Positions 1-7,483 of a stretch of DNA of 10,239 nucleotides are shown in pieces. The first letter of the stretch is position 1, and each line of letters begins with the position of its first letter. Made by a program: the position numbers and the translations under genes. Source of the stretch: Bacteroidales bacterium (lineage in GTDB: Bacteria; Bacteroidota; Bacteroidia; Bacteroidales; P3); NCBI GenBank assembly GCA_017647065.1, contig JAGCLI010000025.1:1-10239 (forward strand), given 5' to 3'. The notes below the pieces were generated by a model, which was not told where the DNA came from, did no database searches, and saw only the letters and a program-made list of their open reading frames with translations.

Positions 1-2133
1 AATCGCACAATTTAAATCGAAAAATCTTGGTGTTGTTTCCATACGATCTTGATTTATGAATCCAGCATAGTGAGGCACTTGCATTTTTCCTGTGTATGTT
101 CCCGAAAGATTAAGACCTAATTTCTCAATTGGAGTATAATCTAAACTTACATAACCATAATCATCAGGGCTTCTTAGTAATTTATCGGTACCTGCTACAT
201 TTTCATCTTCTGACCAATATTCTGTTTCTTTATATCTGCTCGATTGCAAAGTATATGCAGCAGATATTGTCATTATATCTTTATAAGACATTTTTGCTGT
301 AAGACTTATTCCTTTAACTACTGCTCCTGAGGCATTATATCTTTCTTGTATTGTAGTTTGTGTTTGTTGATCGTGTCCTATTACTCTTAATGCGAAAACA
401 TCATCTAAGTTTGTGTAAAATCCTTCTAACAATAAATTGAATTGAACATTGTTTCCTATTTGCATATAATAGTCTGCCGATAGGCTTGCACTGTGAGAAT
501 ATTCTGGACGTAGGTTTTCAGCAAGCACAGTCCTAACACTTTCCCCTCCTACTTGAGTTATGTGTAAATCTTCATCGTAAACCTGTGGTGCTCGATAGCC
601 ACTTGAATAACTTGCTCTGAGTTGCAAATCGGAAATCGGCTTATACAACAAGTTTACTCTCGGTGCTATTACGGGTGCTTCTAAAAGATTATGTTTATCT
701 GCTCTTGCTCCTAATAAGAAATTAAGTTTATTACTTTTCCATTCTGATTGCACATATCCTCCTATTACATTTGCAGTTTGTTGTGTGTACATATTATAAT
801 CTTCCACTCTATCATCTAAACTATTACTGCTATATTCTACTCCGTATGTAATATCGGCTTGTGAAAATAAGAGTTTATCTAATTTATGATTTGCCATTGC
901 TCCTGCCAAGAAGGTTAAATCTTTTGTTTTTCCGTATGCATTTGGGTCTTGATAAGCTCCGTAGTATGAATTTCTATTGATGTATTGTGTAGAGGCGTAT
1001 GTATTCAAACGATTTTTACCATTAAGCGACACAAAATTATAGTTTAAATTCACTGAATGTATTTGATGTTGTGTCATTTCACAAATATCACTTCTGTGTG
1101 GTTGCAAATGTAGATTATTTCCACCTCTTCTATCTTCGTTTGTTGTGTGATATTCCAAATTAAGTTTGTTTCTATTGTCTATATTATAGAATATATTTGT
1201 TCCAAAAGAGAGATTTTCCAATTCTCCTAACTCTGTGAATCCGTCTTTATCGGCATCATAAGCTGAACGTGTTCTATATGTTTGATAAAATGAGGCTCCC
1301 GTTTTTTTATCTTTGCTTAACAATGCTCCATTTACGTTTACGTTTTGTGCATACGAACTTCCTCCTATCATTTGAACGTCTGTACCTACACTAAGGCTTG
1401 GGGTGGTTGGTTCTTTTGTTATAATATTTATAGTTCCTGCAATGGCATTTGCTCCAAACAAAGCAGAACCACCACCCTTTACCACTTCTACTCGCTCAAC
1501 CATATTTACCGGAATTTGTTCTAAGCCATAAACTCCGCTTAATGCACTCATAACCGGGCGAGAGTCTATAAGAATTTGTGTATATGGTCCATCTAAACCA
1601 TTTATCTTTACTTGTGGAAAGCCACAGTTTTGACAATTATATTCTACTCTTACTCCGCTTTGAAAAGGTAAGGCTTGAACAAGGTCTTGTGCATTATTCT
1701 TTTCAAATTGCTTAGTTGAAAGAACATTTACTATTACTGGGGCTTCTTTTCTTGATGTTTCATTTCTGTTTGCTGAGACAACAACCTCATCTATCGTTAC
1801 TGCATGTGGTTCTAAGTTTAAGTGAATATGTGGAGTGTTGTCATTTTTTAATTCTATTTGAGTTTCTAATGTTTTATAACCTAAACAACTAACAACTAAT
1901 GTGTATTTTCCTGGTTTAAGATTTCTAATTATGAAACTTCCTGTTTCATCTGTTGTTGTTCCTATTGTGGTATTTTTAATCATTACAGTAGCATAAAGTA
2001 CTGCTTCTTGCGTTTCTTTATTGAAGATATGTCCTTCTATTGACAATCCTTCTGGGCTTGCATTTTTTGCTAATGTTTGTCCTGATATAATCAGCATTAG
2101 AATTAATTGTAAGATAAATTTTACTCTTGTCAT
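1..2133 (-). CDS. TonB-dependent outer-membrane receptor with N-terminal carboxypeptidase-D-like domain (3' end outside window)
   Basis: My translation of the minus strand from the ATG at 2133-2131 is open for 711 codons and runs off the left edge, so the last part of the barrel is missing. Residues 1-22 look like a signal peptide (MTRVKFILQL..., ending QTLA). Residues about 31-95 match the carboxypeptidase D regulatory-like fold (SIEGHIFNKET, DETGSF, LKPGKYTL). TIDEVVV (113-119) is a plausible TonB box. The plug follows, with NCQNCGF (166-172), LIDSRPV, VERVEVVKGGGSALFG (212-227) and AGTINIITKEP. The rest has the alternating pattern of a beta-barrel, with SYSSGYRAPQVYDE typical of these receptors. 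It should sit in the outer membrane and import a ligand using TonB energy. Its length (about 750-800 residues expected) and plug resemble CirA/BtuB-type receptors rather than the larger SusC glycan transporters. The ligand (siderophore, haem, cobalamin or other) cannot be read from the sequence. Confidence 0.95.
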   Translation of the reverse strand, partial: MTRVKFILQLILMLIISGQTLAKNASPEGLSIEGHIFNKETQEAVLYATVMIKNTTIGTTTDETGSFIIRNLKPGKYTLVVSCLGYKTLETQIELKNDNTPHIHLNLEPHAVTIDEVVVSANRNETSRKEAPVIVNVLSTKQFEKNNAQDLVQALPFQSGVRVEYNCQNCGFPQVKINGLDGPYTQILIDSRPVMSALSGVYGLEQIPVNMVERVEVVKGGGSALFGANAIAGTINIITKEPTTPSLSVGTDVQMIGGSSYAQNVNVNGALLSKDKKTGASFYQTYRTRSAYDADKDGFTELGELENLSFGTNIFYNIDNRNKLNLEYHTTNEDRRGGNNLHLQPHRSDICEMTQHQIHSVNLNYNFVSLNGKNRLNTYASTQYINRNSYYGAYQDPNAYGKTKDLTFLAGAMANHKLDKLLFSQADITYGVEYSSNSLDDRVEDYNMYTQQTANVIGGYVQSEWKSNKLNFLLGARADKHNLLEAPVIAPRVNLLYKPISDLQLRASYSSGYRAPQVYDEDLHITQVGGESVRTVLAENLRPEYSHSASLSADYYMQIGNNVQFNLLLEGFYTNLDDVFALRVIGHDQQTQTTIQERYNASGAVVKGISLTAKMSYKDIMTISAAYTLQSSRYKETEYWSEDENVAGTDKLLRSPDDYGYVSLDYTPIEKLGLNLSGTYTGKMQVPHYAGFINQDRMETTPRFFDLNCAI

Positions 2134-2156
2134 TTTACTATTTTTAAATTTTTGTG

Positions 2157-2188
2157 CAAAATTACTTCCTTTTTTCTCTTGCGACAAT
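2157..2188 (-). promoter_or_regulatory. Bacteroidota-type promoter of the TonB-dependent receptor
   Basis: On the minus strand TAATTTTG (2164-2157) matches the Bacteroidota -7 consensus TAnnTTTG exactly. ATTG (2188-2185) lies 20 bases upstream, as expected for the -33 element (TTTG/TTG). Transcription would start near 2150, giving a short leader of about 17-20 A/T-rich bases before the ATG at 2133. No operator or riboswitch fits in so short a leader. Any regulation would have to act at the promoter or in the remaining divergent spacer. Seen by eye; the start of transcription is inferred. Confidence 0.65.
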
Positions 2189-2290
2189 ACTCAAAAATAG
2201 TGATTTTTATTTTTTTTATTTTAAAAGCAAAACTTAATGTATTATGAAGTGTTGTTTATATATGAGTTAAATTTTAAATCTTTATTATTT

Positions 2291-3517
2291 ATGAAAAAGT
2301 TTGTTGCAAGTGCCGTTTTATTATCAATGAATATTGGTGTAATGGCTCAAAATGATTTAATTAAAAGTGTTATTGATGGAAGTTTCTTTAACTTTCCTCA
2401 AATTAGGGAAAGTGTTTGTGATATGAGAATGTTTTTCCCCACAAAAGGTGTTAAACCTGCTGAGTATAATCGCTATGAATTTAAAGAAAAACACGATGAT
2501 GCTATTGCTAATATTATGTTTGAAACTTTAAATGGAGAACTCATTAGTTTTGAAGAATCGCTTGATTTAGCAAAGGCTGATGGAATTATTGTTTTACATA
2601 AAGGAAAAATTGTTTTTGAAAGATATTATGGTTTTTTAGAGCCCGATGGCACTCACGCCGTTATGTCTGTATCAAAAACTCTAACAGGTACTCTTGGAGC
2701 AGTACTTGTAGCAGAAGGTATTCTTGATGAAAACAAAAAGGTTTCTTATTATGTGGAAGAATTAAGTGGTTCTGCTTTTGGAAGTGCTACAATTAGGGAA
2801 TTATTGGATATGACTACTGCTTTGGATTATGATGAAAATTATAATAATCCTAATTCTCGTATTTGGGAATTTTCACAAGCAGGCACTCCTTACCCTAAAC
2901 CTGAGGATTATAAAGGTGCTAAAAGTTATAGAGAGTTTCTTCAAACTGTACAACAAAATGGAAAACACGGACAAATGTTTGCATACAAAACAATTAACAC
3001 TGATGCGTTGGCCTGGGTTATTACAAAAGTATGTGATAAGCCTTTGGCTGATTTAATTTCTGAAAGATTTTTCAAACCAATGGGGGCTCACATTGAGGGA
3101 TATTATCAATTAGATGCAACAGGTACTGAATTTGCGGGTGGAGGTTTTAATGCTGCATTGAGAGACTTGGCTGCTTTTGGGGAAATGATTAGAAACGATG
3201 GATTTTTCAATGGAAAACAAATTATTCCTCAGGGGTTAATGAGGGATATTATTGAAAATTCTAATGCAAATAAGTTTGATAAAAAGAGTTATCCTCTTTT
3301 AAAAGGCTGGGCTTATAGAAATATGTGGTGGGTTATGAAAAACTCTGATCAAGCCTTTTGTGCAAGAGGTGTACATGGTCAAGTAATTTACATAAATCCT
3401 GTTGCAGAAACTGTTATTGTAAGATTATCTTCTCACCCTAATGCTTCAAATAGTGTAAATGATCCTTTTTCTCTACCAGCCTATCAAGCAGTGGCAGATT
3501 ATTTGAAAACAAAATAG
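2291..3517 (+). CDS. Exported serine hydrolase, beta-lactamase / 6-aminohexanoate-dimer hydrolase-like family
   Basis: The protein has 408 residues from the preferred ATG at 2291. The reading frame is open 54 bases further up to an ATG at 2237. The 2291 start is preferred because it gives a normal signal peptide (MKKFVASAVLLS..., ending VMAQ), whereas the longer form adds a hydrophobic stretch of little sense. In numbering from 2291, the SxxK nucleophile motif is SVSK (Ser126, Lys129), within AVMSVSKTLTG. The catalytic Tyr is probably Tyr232 in FAYKTINTDAL. AGGGFNAALRDLAAFG (282-297) and GVHGQVIYINP (360-370) match the conserved C-terminal parts of NylB-like enzymes (Pfam beta-lactamase family, COG1680). 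It likely acts in the periplasm as an esterase, amidase or D-amino-acid peptidase; the substrate is unknown and true beta-lactamase activity should not be assumed. It is the only plus-strand gene here, divergent from the receptor and convergent with mrcA. Confidence 0.9.
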   Translation: MKKFVASAVLLSMNIGVMAQNDLIKSVIDGSFFNFPQIRESVCDMRMFFPTKGVKPAEYNRYEFKEKHDDAIANIMFETLNGELISFEESLDLAKADGIIVLHKGKIVFERYYGFLEPDGTHAVMSVSKTLTGTLGAVLVAEGILDENKKVSYYVEELSGSAFGSATIRELLDMTTALDYDENYNNPNSRIWEFSQAGTPYPKPEDYKGAKSYREFLQTVQQNGKHGQMFAYKTINTDALAWVITKVCDKPLADLISERFFKPMGAHIEGYYQLDATGTEFAGGGFNAALRDLAAFGEMIRNDGFFNGKQIIPQGLMRDIIENSNANKFDKKSYPLLKGWAYRNMWWVMKNSDQAFCARGVHGQVIYINPVAETVIVRLSSHPNASNSVNDPFSLPAYQAVADYLKTK

Positions 3518-3518
3518 T

Positions 3519-3563
3519 CAAGAAAGAAATAAGGAGTGATTACCACTCCTTATTTCTTTCTTG
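3519..3563. terminator. Bidirectional intrinsic terminator, perfect 20-bp inverted repeat overlapping the mrcA 3' end
   Basis: The arms at 3519-3538 and 3544-3563 are perfectly complementary over 20 bp around a 5-base loop (ATTAC). The inner stem AAGGAGTG/CACTCCTT is the G/C-richer part. The outer part pairs a purine-rich A tract with a T-rich tract (ATTTCTTTCTT), so each strand presents a stem followed by a U-rich run. The left arm starts two bases after the serine hydrolase stop codon (3515-3517). The right arm lies inside mrcA and encodes its last seven residues, QERNKEW. The mrcA stop codon falls in the loop. It probably ends transcription of both convergent genes. Confidence 0.85.
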
Positions 3564-5801
3564 TTCCATTGTTCCTTGCTCTATTTCTTGTACATAATTA
3601 CTGCAATCCATATCTATTGATATTGTTGGTGGTCTATCAAAATCGCCTTTATAGAAATTGAGTTTGGAATCTTTTTCGCATCGTTTCATAAATAAAGCAT
3701 AAACTGGCAATGCCATAGATGCTCCTTGTCCTAAGGCGGTTGATCGGAAGTGAATACTTCTTAATTCTCCTCCTACCCATACTGCTGTTGCTAATTTCGG
3801 GTTTAGACCAATAAACCAACCATCTGAATTATTATCAGTAGTGCCTGTCTTCCCTGCAATAGTGCTTGTAAGTCCATATCTAAATCTTAATCTTCCTCCT
3901 GTACCACCATCAACGACTCCTTTCATAAGTTCTAAAACCAAAAATGAGGTTTCTTCGTCCAAAGCAGAGTTACTCTTTGAATTAAAGACTTCTAAAACCA
4001 TTCCTTTATTATCGCATATTTTTGTAATAAAGATTGGTTCTTTATGAATTCCTTTATTAACAAACGTAGACATTGCTCCTGCCATTTCCATTACTGAAAG
4101 ATCTGATGTTCCTAAACAAATTGATGGATAAGCTTCCATAGGTGTTGTGATTCCCATTTGCTTTACTAAATCAACTACGGCTTGTGGTGTTGTGTAGTCT
4201 TTGATTAGGGCTGCCGAAATAAAGTTTACAGAGTTTGCTAACGCCCATTTTAACGTTACATTCTCTCCTTCACGACTATCATTAGAGTTTTTTGGTGTCC
4301 AATTGTCAAAATCCTCAAACGTTACTGGCGAATTTTCCATTTCATAGCAAGGAGATAATTCACTATCTCGCATTGCTGCTGCATAAACAAATGGTTTGAA
4401 GGTTGAGCCTACTTGTCTTCTTCCAAGTTTTGCATTATCAAATTTGAAATGTTTGTAATTTATTCCTCCAACATAAACTTTTACATGACCCGTTTGTGGT
4501 TCTATTGAAACCATACCCGTATTCAAGAAATGTTTATAGTAACGTAAAGAATCCCAAGGAGACATTATTGTATCCTTATCGCCAGCCCAAGTAAAGACTC
4601 TCATATTTGTCTTTTCCTTAAAATTGGCTTTAATATCTTTTTCTGATAATCCTTCTGATTTAAGAGAACGATATCTATCAGAATTCTTCATTGCTTGAAT
4701 ATAATATTTCTCTATATCCTCTTTACTTATACCTGTAAATGGAGCATCTTTATATCCTTTTGTGTGTTTAAAGAATTCTGATTGCAAAGAAGTGAAATGC
4801 TCTTTTACTGCTTCTTCTGCATACTTTTGCATCTTATAATTGATAGTTGTGTATATCTTTAAACCATCTTTATGAACATCATAATTCTCTCCATTGGCTT
4901 TATAGTGAGTTTTACACCACTCTTTCATGTAGTTACGTAACATTTCACGAAAATAAGTGGCAATTCCCTCATCGTGAGATTGTGGATTGAAACGTAATTT
5001 TATTGGATTTGCTGATTTTTCTTTACACTCTTCCTCTGAAATGTAGTTATATTTTTGCATTTGACCTAAAACCACATTTCTTCTTCTATTTGCATTCTCT
5101 GGATTACGAACAGGACTATAAGCAGTCGGTGCTTTAAGCAATCCAACCAATACCGCAGCTTCTTCAACCTCTAATTCGGAAGGTTTTTTTGAAAAAAATA
5201 TATGAGATGCAGCCTTAATACCATAAGCATTACTACCATAATCAACAGTATTTAGGTACATTGAAAGAATTTCTTCCTTAGAATAATTTCTTTCAAGTTT
5301 AACTGCTACAACCCATTCTTTAAGTTTTGCAAATACTGTTCCTAATTTTGATTTTTGTTCTCTTGGAAAAAGGTTTTTTGCTAATTGTTGAGTAAGCGTA
5401 CTTCCTCCTCCAGAACTTTTATCTCCACCTAATACAGTTTTTGTTAAAACTCTAAATAATGAACGCAAATCAATCCCTGAATGTTCGTAAAATCGAACAT
5501 CTTCCGTTGCTACAAGAGCATTGATAAGATTTGGAGAAATATCTTTGTATGTAACATTTGAACGATTTTGAATACCAATATAACCTATTAACTCGCCAGA
5601 ATCCGAATAGACCTCTGTTGCTAAATTAGCTTTTGGATTCTCTAATTGCTCAAATGTAGGCATAAATCCCAATACACCTAAGGAAAGTAGGATAAAAAAC
5701 ACAACTACTGCTAATAAAAAGCAGAAATATGTCCCCCACATTACCTTTATATACTTTTTAAAATTATTTGTTTTAGTTTTTTTCTTTGTTGTTTCGCCCA
5801 T
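3540..5801 (-). CDS. mrcA: Class A (bifunctional) penicillin-binding protein 1A, transglycosylase/transpeptidase
   Basis: The 753-residue protein polymerises lipid II glycan strands and cross-links them on the outer face of the inner membrane. A basic cytoplasmic tail (KKKTKTNNFKK) precedes one membrane anchor at about 24-47. The glycosyltransferase-51 domain (about 60-235) carries EDVRFYEHSGID with catalytic Glu100, GGGSTLTQQLAKN (131-143), and NYSKEEILSMYLN (172-184) with the second catalytic Glu (176 or 177). The transpeptidase domain (about 425-705) has GSTFK (Ser466 nucleophile, Lys469), SVN (524-526) and KTGT (651-654). Every catalytic motif of both domains is present, so both activities are expected. 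The insert between domains (about 320-425, with SDRYRSLKSEGLSEKDI and MRVFTWAGD) is typical of Bacteroidota homologues. It is the last gene of the holB-ricT-gldH-mrcA unit, 20 bases after gldH. It could equally be named ponA or pbp1A. Confidence 0.97.
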   Translation of the reverse strand: MGETTKKKTKTNNFKKYIKVMWGTYFCFLLAVVVFFILLSLGVLGFMPTFEQLENPKANLATEVYSDSGELIGYIGIQNRSNVTYKDISPNLINALVATEDVRFYEHSGIDLRSLFRVLTKTVLGGDKSSGGGSTLTQQLAKNLFPREQKSKLGTVFAKLKEWVVAVKLERNYSKEEILSMYLNTVDYGSNAYGIKAASHIFFSKKPSELEVEEAAVLVGLLKAPTAYSPVRNPENANRRRNVVLGQMQKYNYISEEECKEKSANPIKLRFNPQSHDEGIATYFREMLRNYMKEWCKTHYKANGENYDVHKDGLKIYTTINYKMQKYAEEAVKEHFTSLQSEFFKHTKGYKDAPFTGISKEDIEKYYIQAMKNSDRYRSLKSEGLSEKDIKANFKEKTNMRVFTWAGDKDTIMSPWDSLRYYKHFLNTGMVSIEPQTGHVKVYVGGINYKHFKFDNAKLGRRQVGSTFKPFVYAAAMRDSELSPCYEMENSPVTFEDFDNWTPKNSNDSREGENVTLKWALANSVNFISAALIKDYTTPQAVVDLVKQMGITTPMEAYPSICLGTSDLSVMEMAGAMSTFVNKGIHKEPIFITKICDNKGMVLEVFNSKSNSALDEETSFLVLELMKGVVDGGTGGRLRFRYGLTSTIAGKTGTTDNNSDGWFIGLNPKLATAVWVGGELRSIHFRSTALGQGASMALPVYALFMKRCEKDSKLNFYKGDFDRPPTISIDMDCSNYVQEIEQGTMEQERNKEW

Positions 5802-5821
5802 ATCAAAAACTATTTTATTCT

Positions 5822-6295
5822 TTAATCTTGATATTCTAAATGCAATCCTACATCACAAATTCCTTTTAAAGTAGAATCTATTGTCGCTTGACGCAATTCA
5901 AACGTGTATTTACCTTTTTGTTCAAACTTTATATTTTTTGCAATCCAAAAACGATTATCCCTAATTTTAGATGAACCTTTTCCTTTCCATGTTCCATCAG
6001 GATAAGCTAAATAACACTCAATTGTATCACACTTAGTAACCTTTCCATTTGGCAAAATAGTATTCATGTAAAAGAAAATATTACTATAAGGATACTCTAT
6101 AGTATTTCTTATATTGATTGCCAGCTTATAGTCTTTTATTGTATCGGTTATTTCTACTTCATAATACAATTTATCTGTTGTTTTCCATGCTTGCTGATTT
6201 ACCTCTTTGTTTTCGTCATACACTACATTATTATTACAAGCAGAAAACAAAATAGCAACCAATAAAATACCTATTTGACTAATTATAACTTTCAT
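5822..6295 (-). CDS. gldH: GldH-family lipoprotein
   Basis: This is a 157-residue lipoprotein. The N-terminus MKVIISQIGILLVAILFSAC has a lipobox ending in Cys20, the predicted lipidated residue after signal peptidase II cleavage. The mature part carries the GldH family pattern: LAINIRNTIEYPYSNIFFY (58-76), CDTIECYLAYPDGTWKGKG (88-106), and a C-terminal GICDVGLHLEY (145-155). In Flavobacterium johnsoniae GldH is needed for gliding motility. Homologues are widespread in non-gliding Bacteroidales, where the role is unclear, so the name does not show that this organism glides. The start overlaps the end of ricT by 17 bases, and mrcA follows after 20 bases, so translational coupling and co-transcription are likely. 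A placement beside peptidoglycan synthesis suggests a general envelope role (inference). Confidence 0.9.
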   Translation of the reverse strand: MKVIISQIGILLVAILFSACNNNVVYDENKEVNQQAWKTTDKLYYEVEITDTIKDYKLAINIRNTIEYPYSNIFFYMNTILPNGKVTKCDTIECYLAYPDGTWKGKGSSKIRDNRFWIAKNIKFEQKGKYTFELRQATIDSTLKGICDVGLHLEYQD

Positions 6296-7457
6296 TGAAA
6301 TTATTTTTTGATTGAGATTTTTCGTTTTCTATTTTTTCTGCGTATGTTTCCAAATCTTTTATGAGAATTTTTCTCTTGTTTTTCTCTATGATTGACTTAA
6401 CCGATTCGGCAGACAAAGGAAACAATTCTGTACTTCCTTGATAAGAATACCAAAATAAACGTTTAAACACATCTACTTTATGATATACTGCCACACCTTT
6501 TTCAGTTTGTAGTTCTACTCCTAATTCAGGTATTTTATTTAGTGCTTCTACATAAACATCATACTCATAATTTAAGCAACATTTCAACTTTCCGCATTGT
6601 CCTGCTAACTTTTGAGGATTTGGAAACAATTGTTGAGTTTTTGCAACAATTGTTGAAACAGAATTAAATGAATTTAGCCAAGTGCTACAACAAAGTTCTC
6701 TTCCGCAAGTTCCAATTCCGCCCAATCTACTTGCTTCTTGACGTGCACCGATTTGCTTCATTTCAATTCTAACCTTAAACTCTTCAGCCAAAGATTTAAT
6801 CAATTGACGGAAATCCACTCTTTCATCTGCCGTATAGTAAAAAATTGCTTTTGTACCATCACCTTGAAATTCCACATCATTGACTTTCATTTTAAGATTA
6901 TAACGATTTGCATAGTCCCTTGTTTTGAAAATCATATCATCTTCCTTCCTTAATGACTGCAACCACTTTTCTATATCTGCCGCCTTAGCTCTTCTGTAAA
7001 GTCTTTTAAATTCTGAATTTTGATCAAGCTTTTTTTTCTTCATTTGAATCCTACATAATTCTCCTGAAAGTGTTACAATTCCTATATCATGGCCAGGATT
7101 TCCCTCCACAGCAACAACATCACCTTCTGAAATCTCTAATCCCTCTGGCAAACGATAGAAATCTTTTCTTGAATTCTTAAATCTAACCTCTACAACATTA
7201 CAAATATCTGTATTTGAAGGAGAATGAATATGCCCCATCCAATTATGGACATTCATTTTAGAACAATTATCCAACTCTTTCTTTGAAACAGGACGATAAG
7301 ATATAGGCTCTTTACTGCAACCTCTTGACACAAGGTCACTAACAACAAATTTATCTTTTTCAATATCTGGTTCCTCATCAAAATATGGGTGAACAAATTG
7401 TTCCAATAATTTATCTCTTTGCTCTATTTCCTTAATTTCTTTTTTTTCTGAATCCAT
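6279..7457 (-). CDS. ricT: PSP1-domain protein, RicT/YaaT family
   Basis: The 392-residue protein carries a PSP1 C-terminal domain (about 145-230), with FKTRDYANRYNLKMKV, FYYTADERVDFRQLIKSL and RIEMKQIGARQEASRLGGIGTC. Two CX4CC motifs follow: Cys251/256/257 in TCGRELCC and Cys288/293/294 in QCGKLKCCLNYEYDVY. These correspond to the conserved cysteines of Bacillus subtilis RicT (YaaT). There RicT works with RicA and RicF in an Fe-S complex that promotes RNase Y-dependent mRNA maturation and affects sporulation, competence and biofilm formation. No ricA or ricF is visible here, so the complex may differ. The N-terminal region (1-90), with extra Cys47, 65 and 86, and the lysine-rich C-terminal tail (353-392) look lineage specific. 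The gene follows holB by 26 bases and overlaps gldH by 17. The family is certain; the exact role in this phylum is not. Confidence 0.92.
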   Translation of the reverse strand: MDSEKKEIKEIEQRDKLLEQFVHPYFDEEPDIEKDKFVVSDLVSRGCSKEPISYRPVSKKELDNCSKMNVHNWMGHIHSPSNTDICNVVEVRFKNSRKDFYRLPEGLEISEGDVVAVEGNPGHDIGIVTLSGELCRIQMKKKKLDQNSEFKRLYRRAKAADIEKWLQSLRKEDDMIFKTRDYANRYNLKMKVNDVEFQGDGTKAIFYYTADERVDFRQLIKSLAEEFKVRIEMKQIGARQEASRLGGIGTCGRELCCSTWLNSFNSVSTIVAKTQQLFPNPQKLAGQCGKLKCCLNYEYDVYVEALNKIPELGVELQTEKGVAVYHKVDVFKRLFWYSYQGSTELFPLSAESVKSIIEKNKRKILIKDLETYAEKIENEKSQSKNNFNESYN

Positions 7458-7483
7458 ACTATAAAAATAATTTAGATTATATA

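Noticed and set aside
2268..2275. TAAATTTT as a possible -7 element for the serine hydrolase
   Set aside because: It misses the final G of TAnnTTTG, and the nearest TTG (2252-2254) is only 13 bases upstream instead of about 19-21. The promoter of this gene remains unidentified.
2829..3056. 75-residue open frame on the plus strand inside the serine hydrolase gene
   Set aside because: It lies entirely within a well-supported gene in another frame and has no recognisable domain; its codons reflect the shifted reading of that gene.
2291..3517. Serine hydrolase as an antibiotic-resistance beta-lactamase
   Set aside because: The SxxK fold is shared by esterases, amidases and peptidases. The C-terminal GVHGQ and FAYKTINTDAL motifs point to the NylB-like group, and there is no evidence for resistance or mobility.
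3841..4047. 68-residue open frame on the plus strand opposite mrcA
   Set aside because: It is antisense to the transpeptidase domain around KTGT, with no conserved motif and no promoter seen.
6624..6660. Repeated CAACAATTGTTG-like palindromes in ricT
   Set aside because: Two short copies of ACAATTGTTGA lie in conserved coding sequence (STIVAKTQQLF). In A/T-rich DNA with several Gln, Thr and Val codons this is likely chance, with no sign of a regulatory site.
6738..6953. 71-residue open frame on the plus strand opposite ricT
   Set aside because: It is antisense to the conserved PSP1 region and has no independent support.
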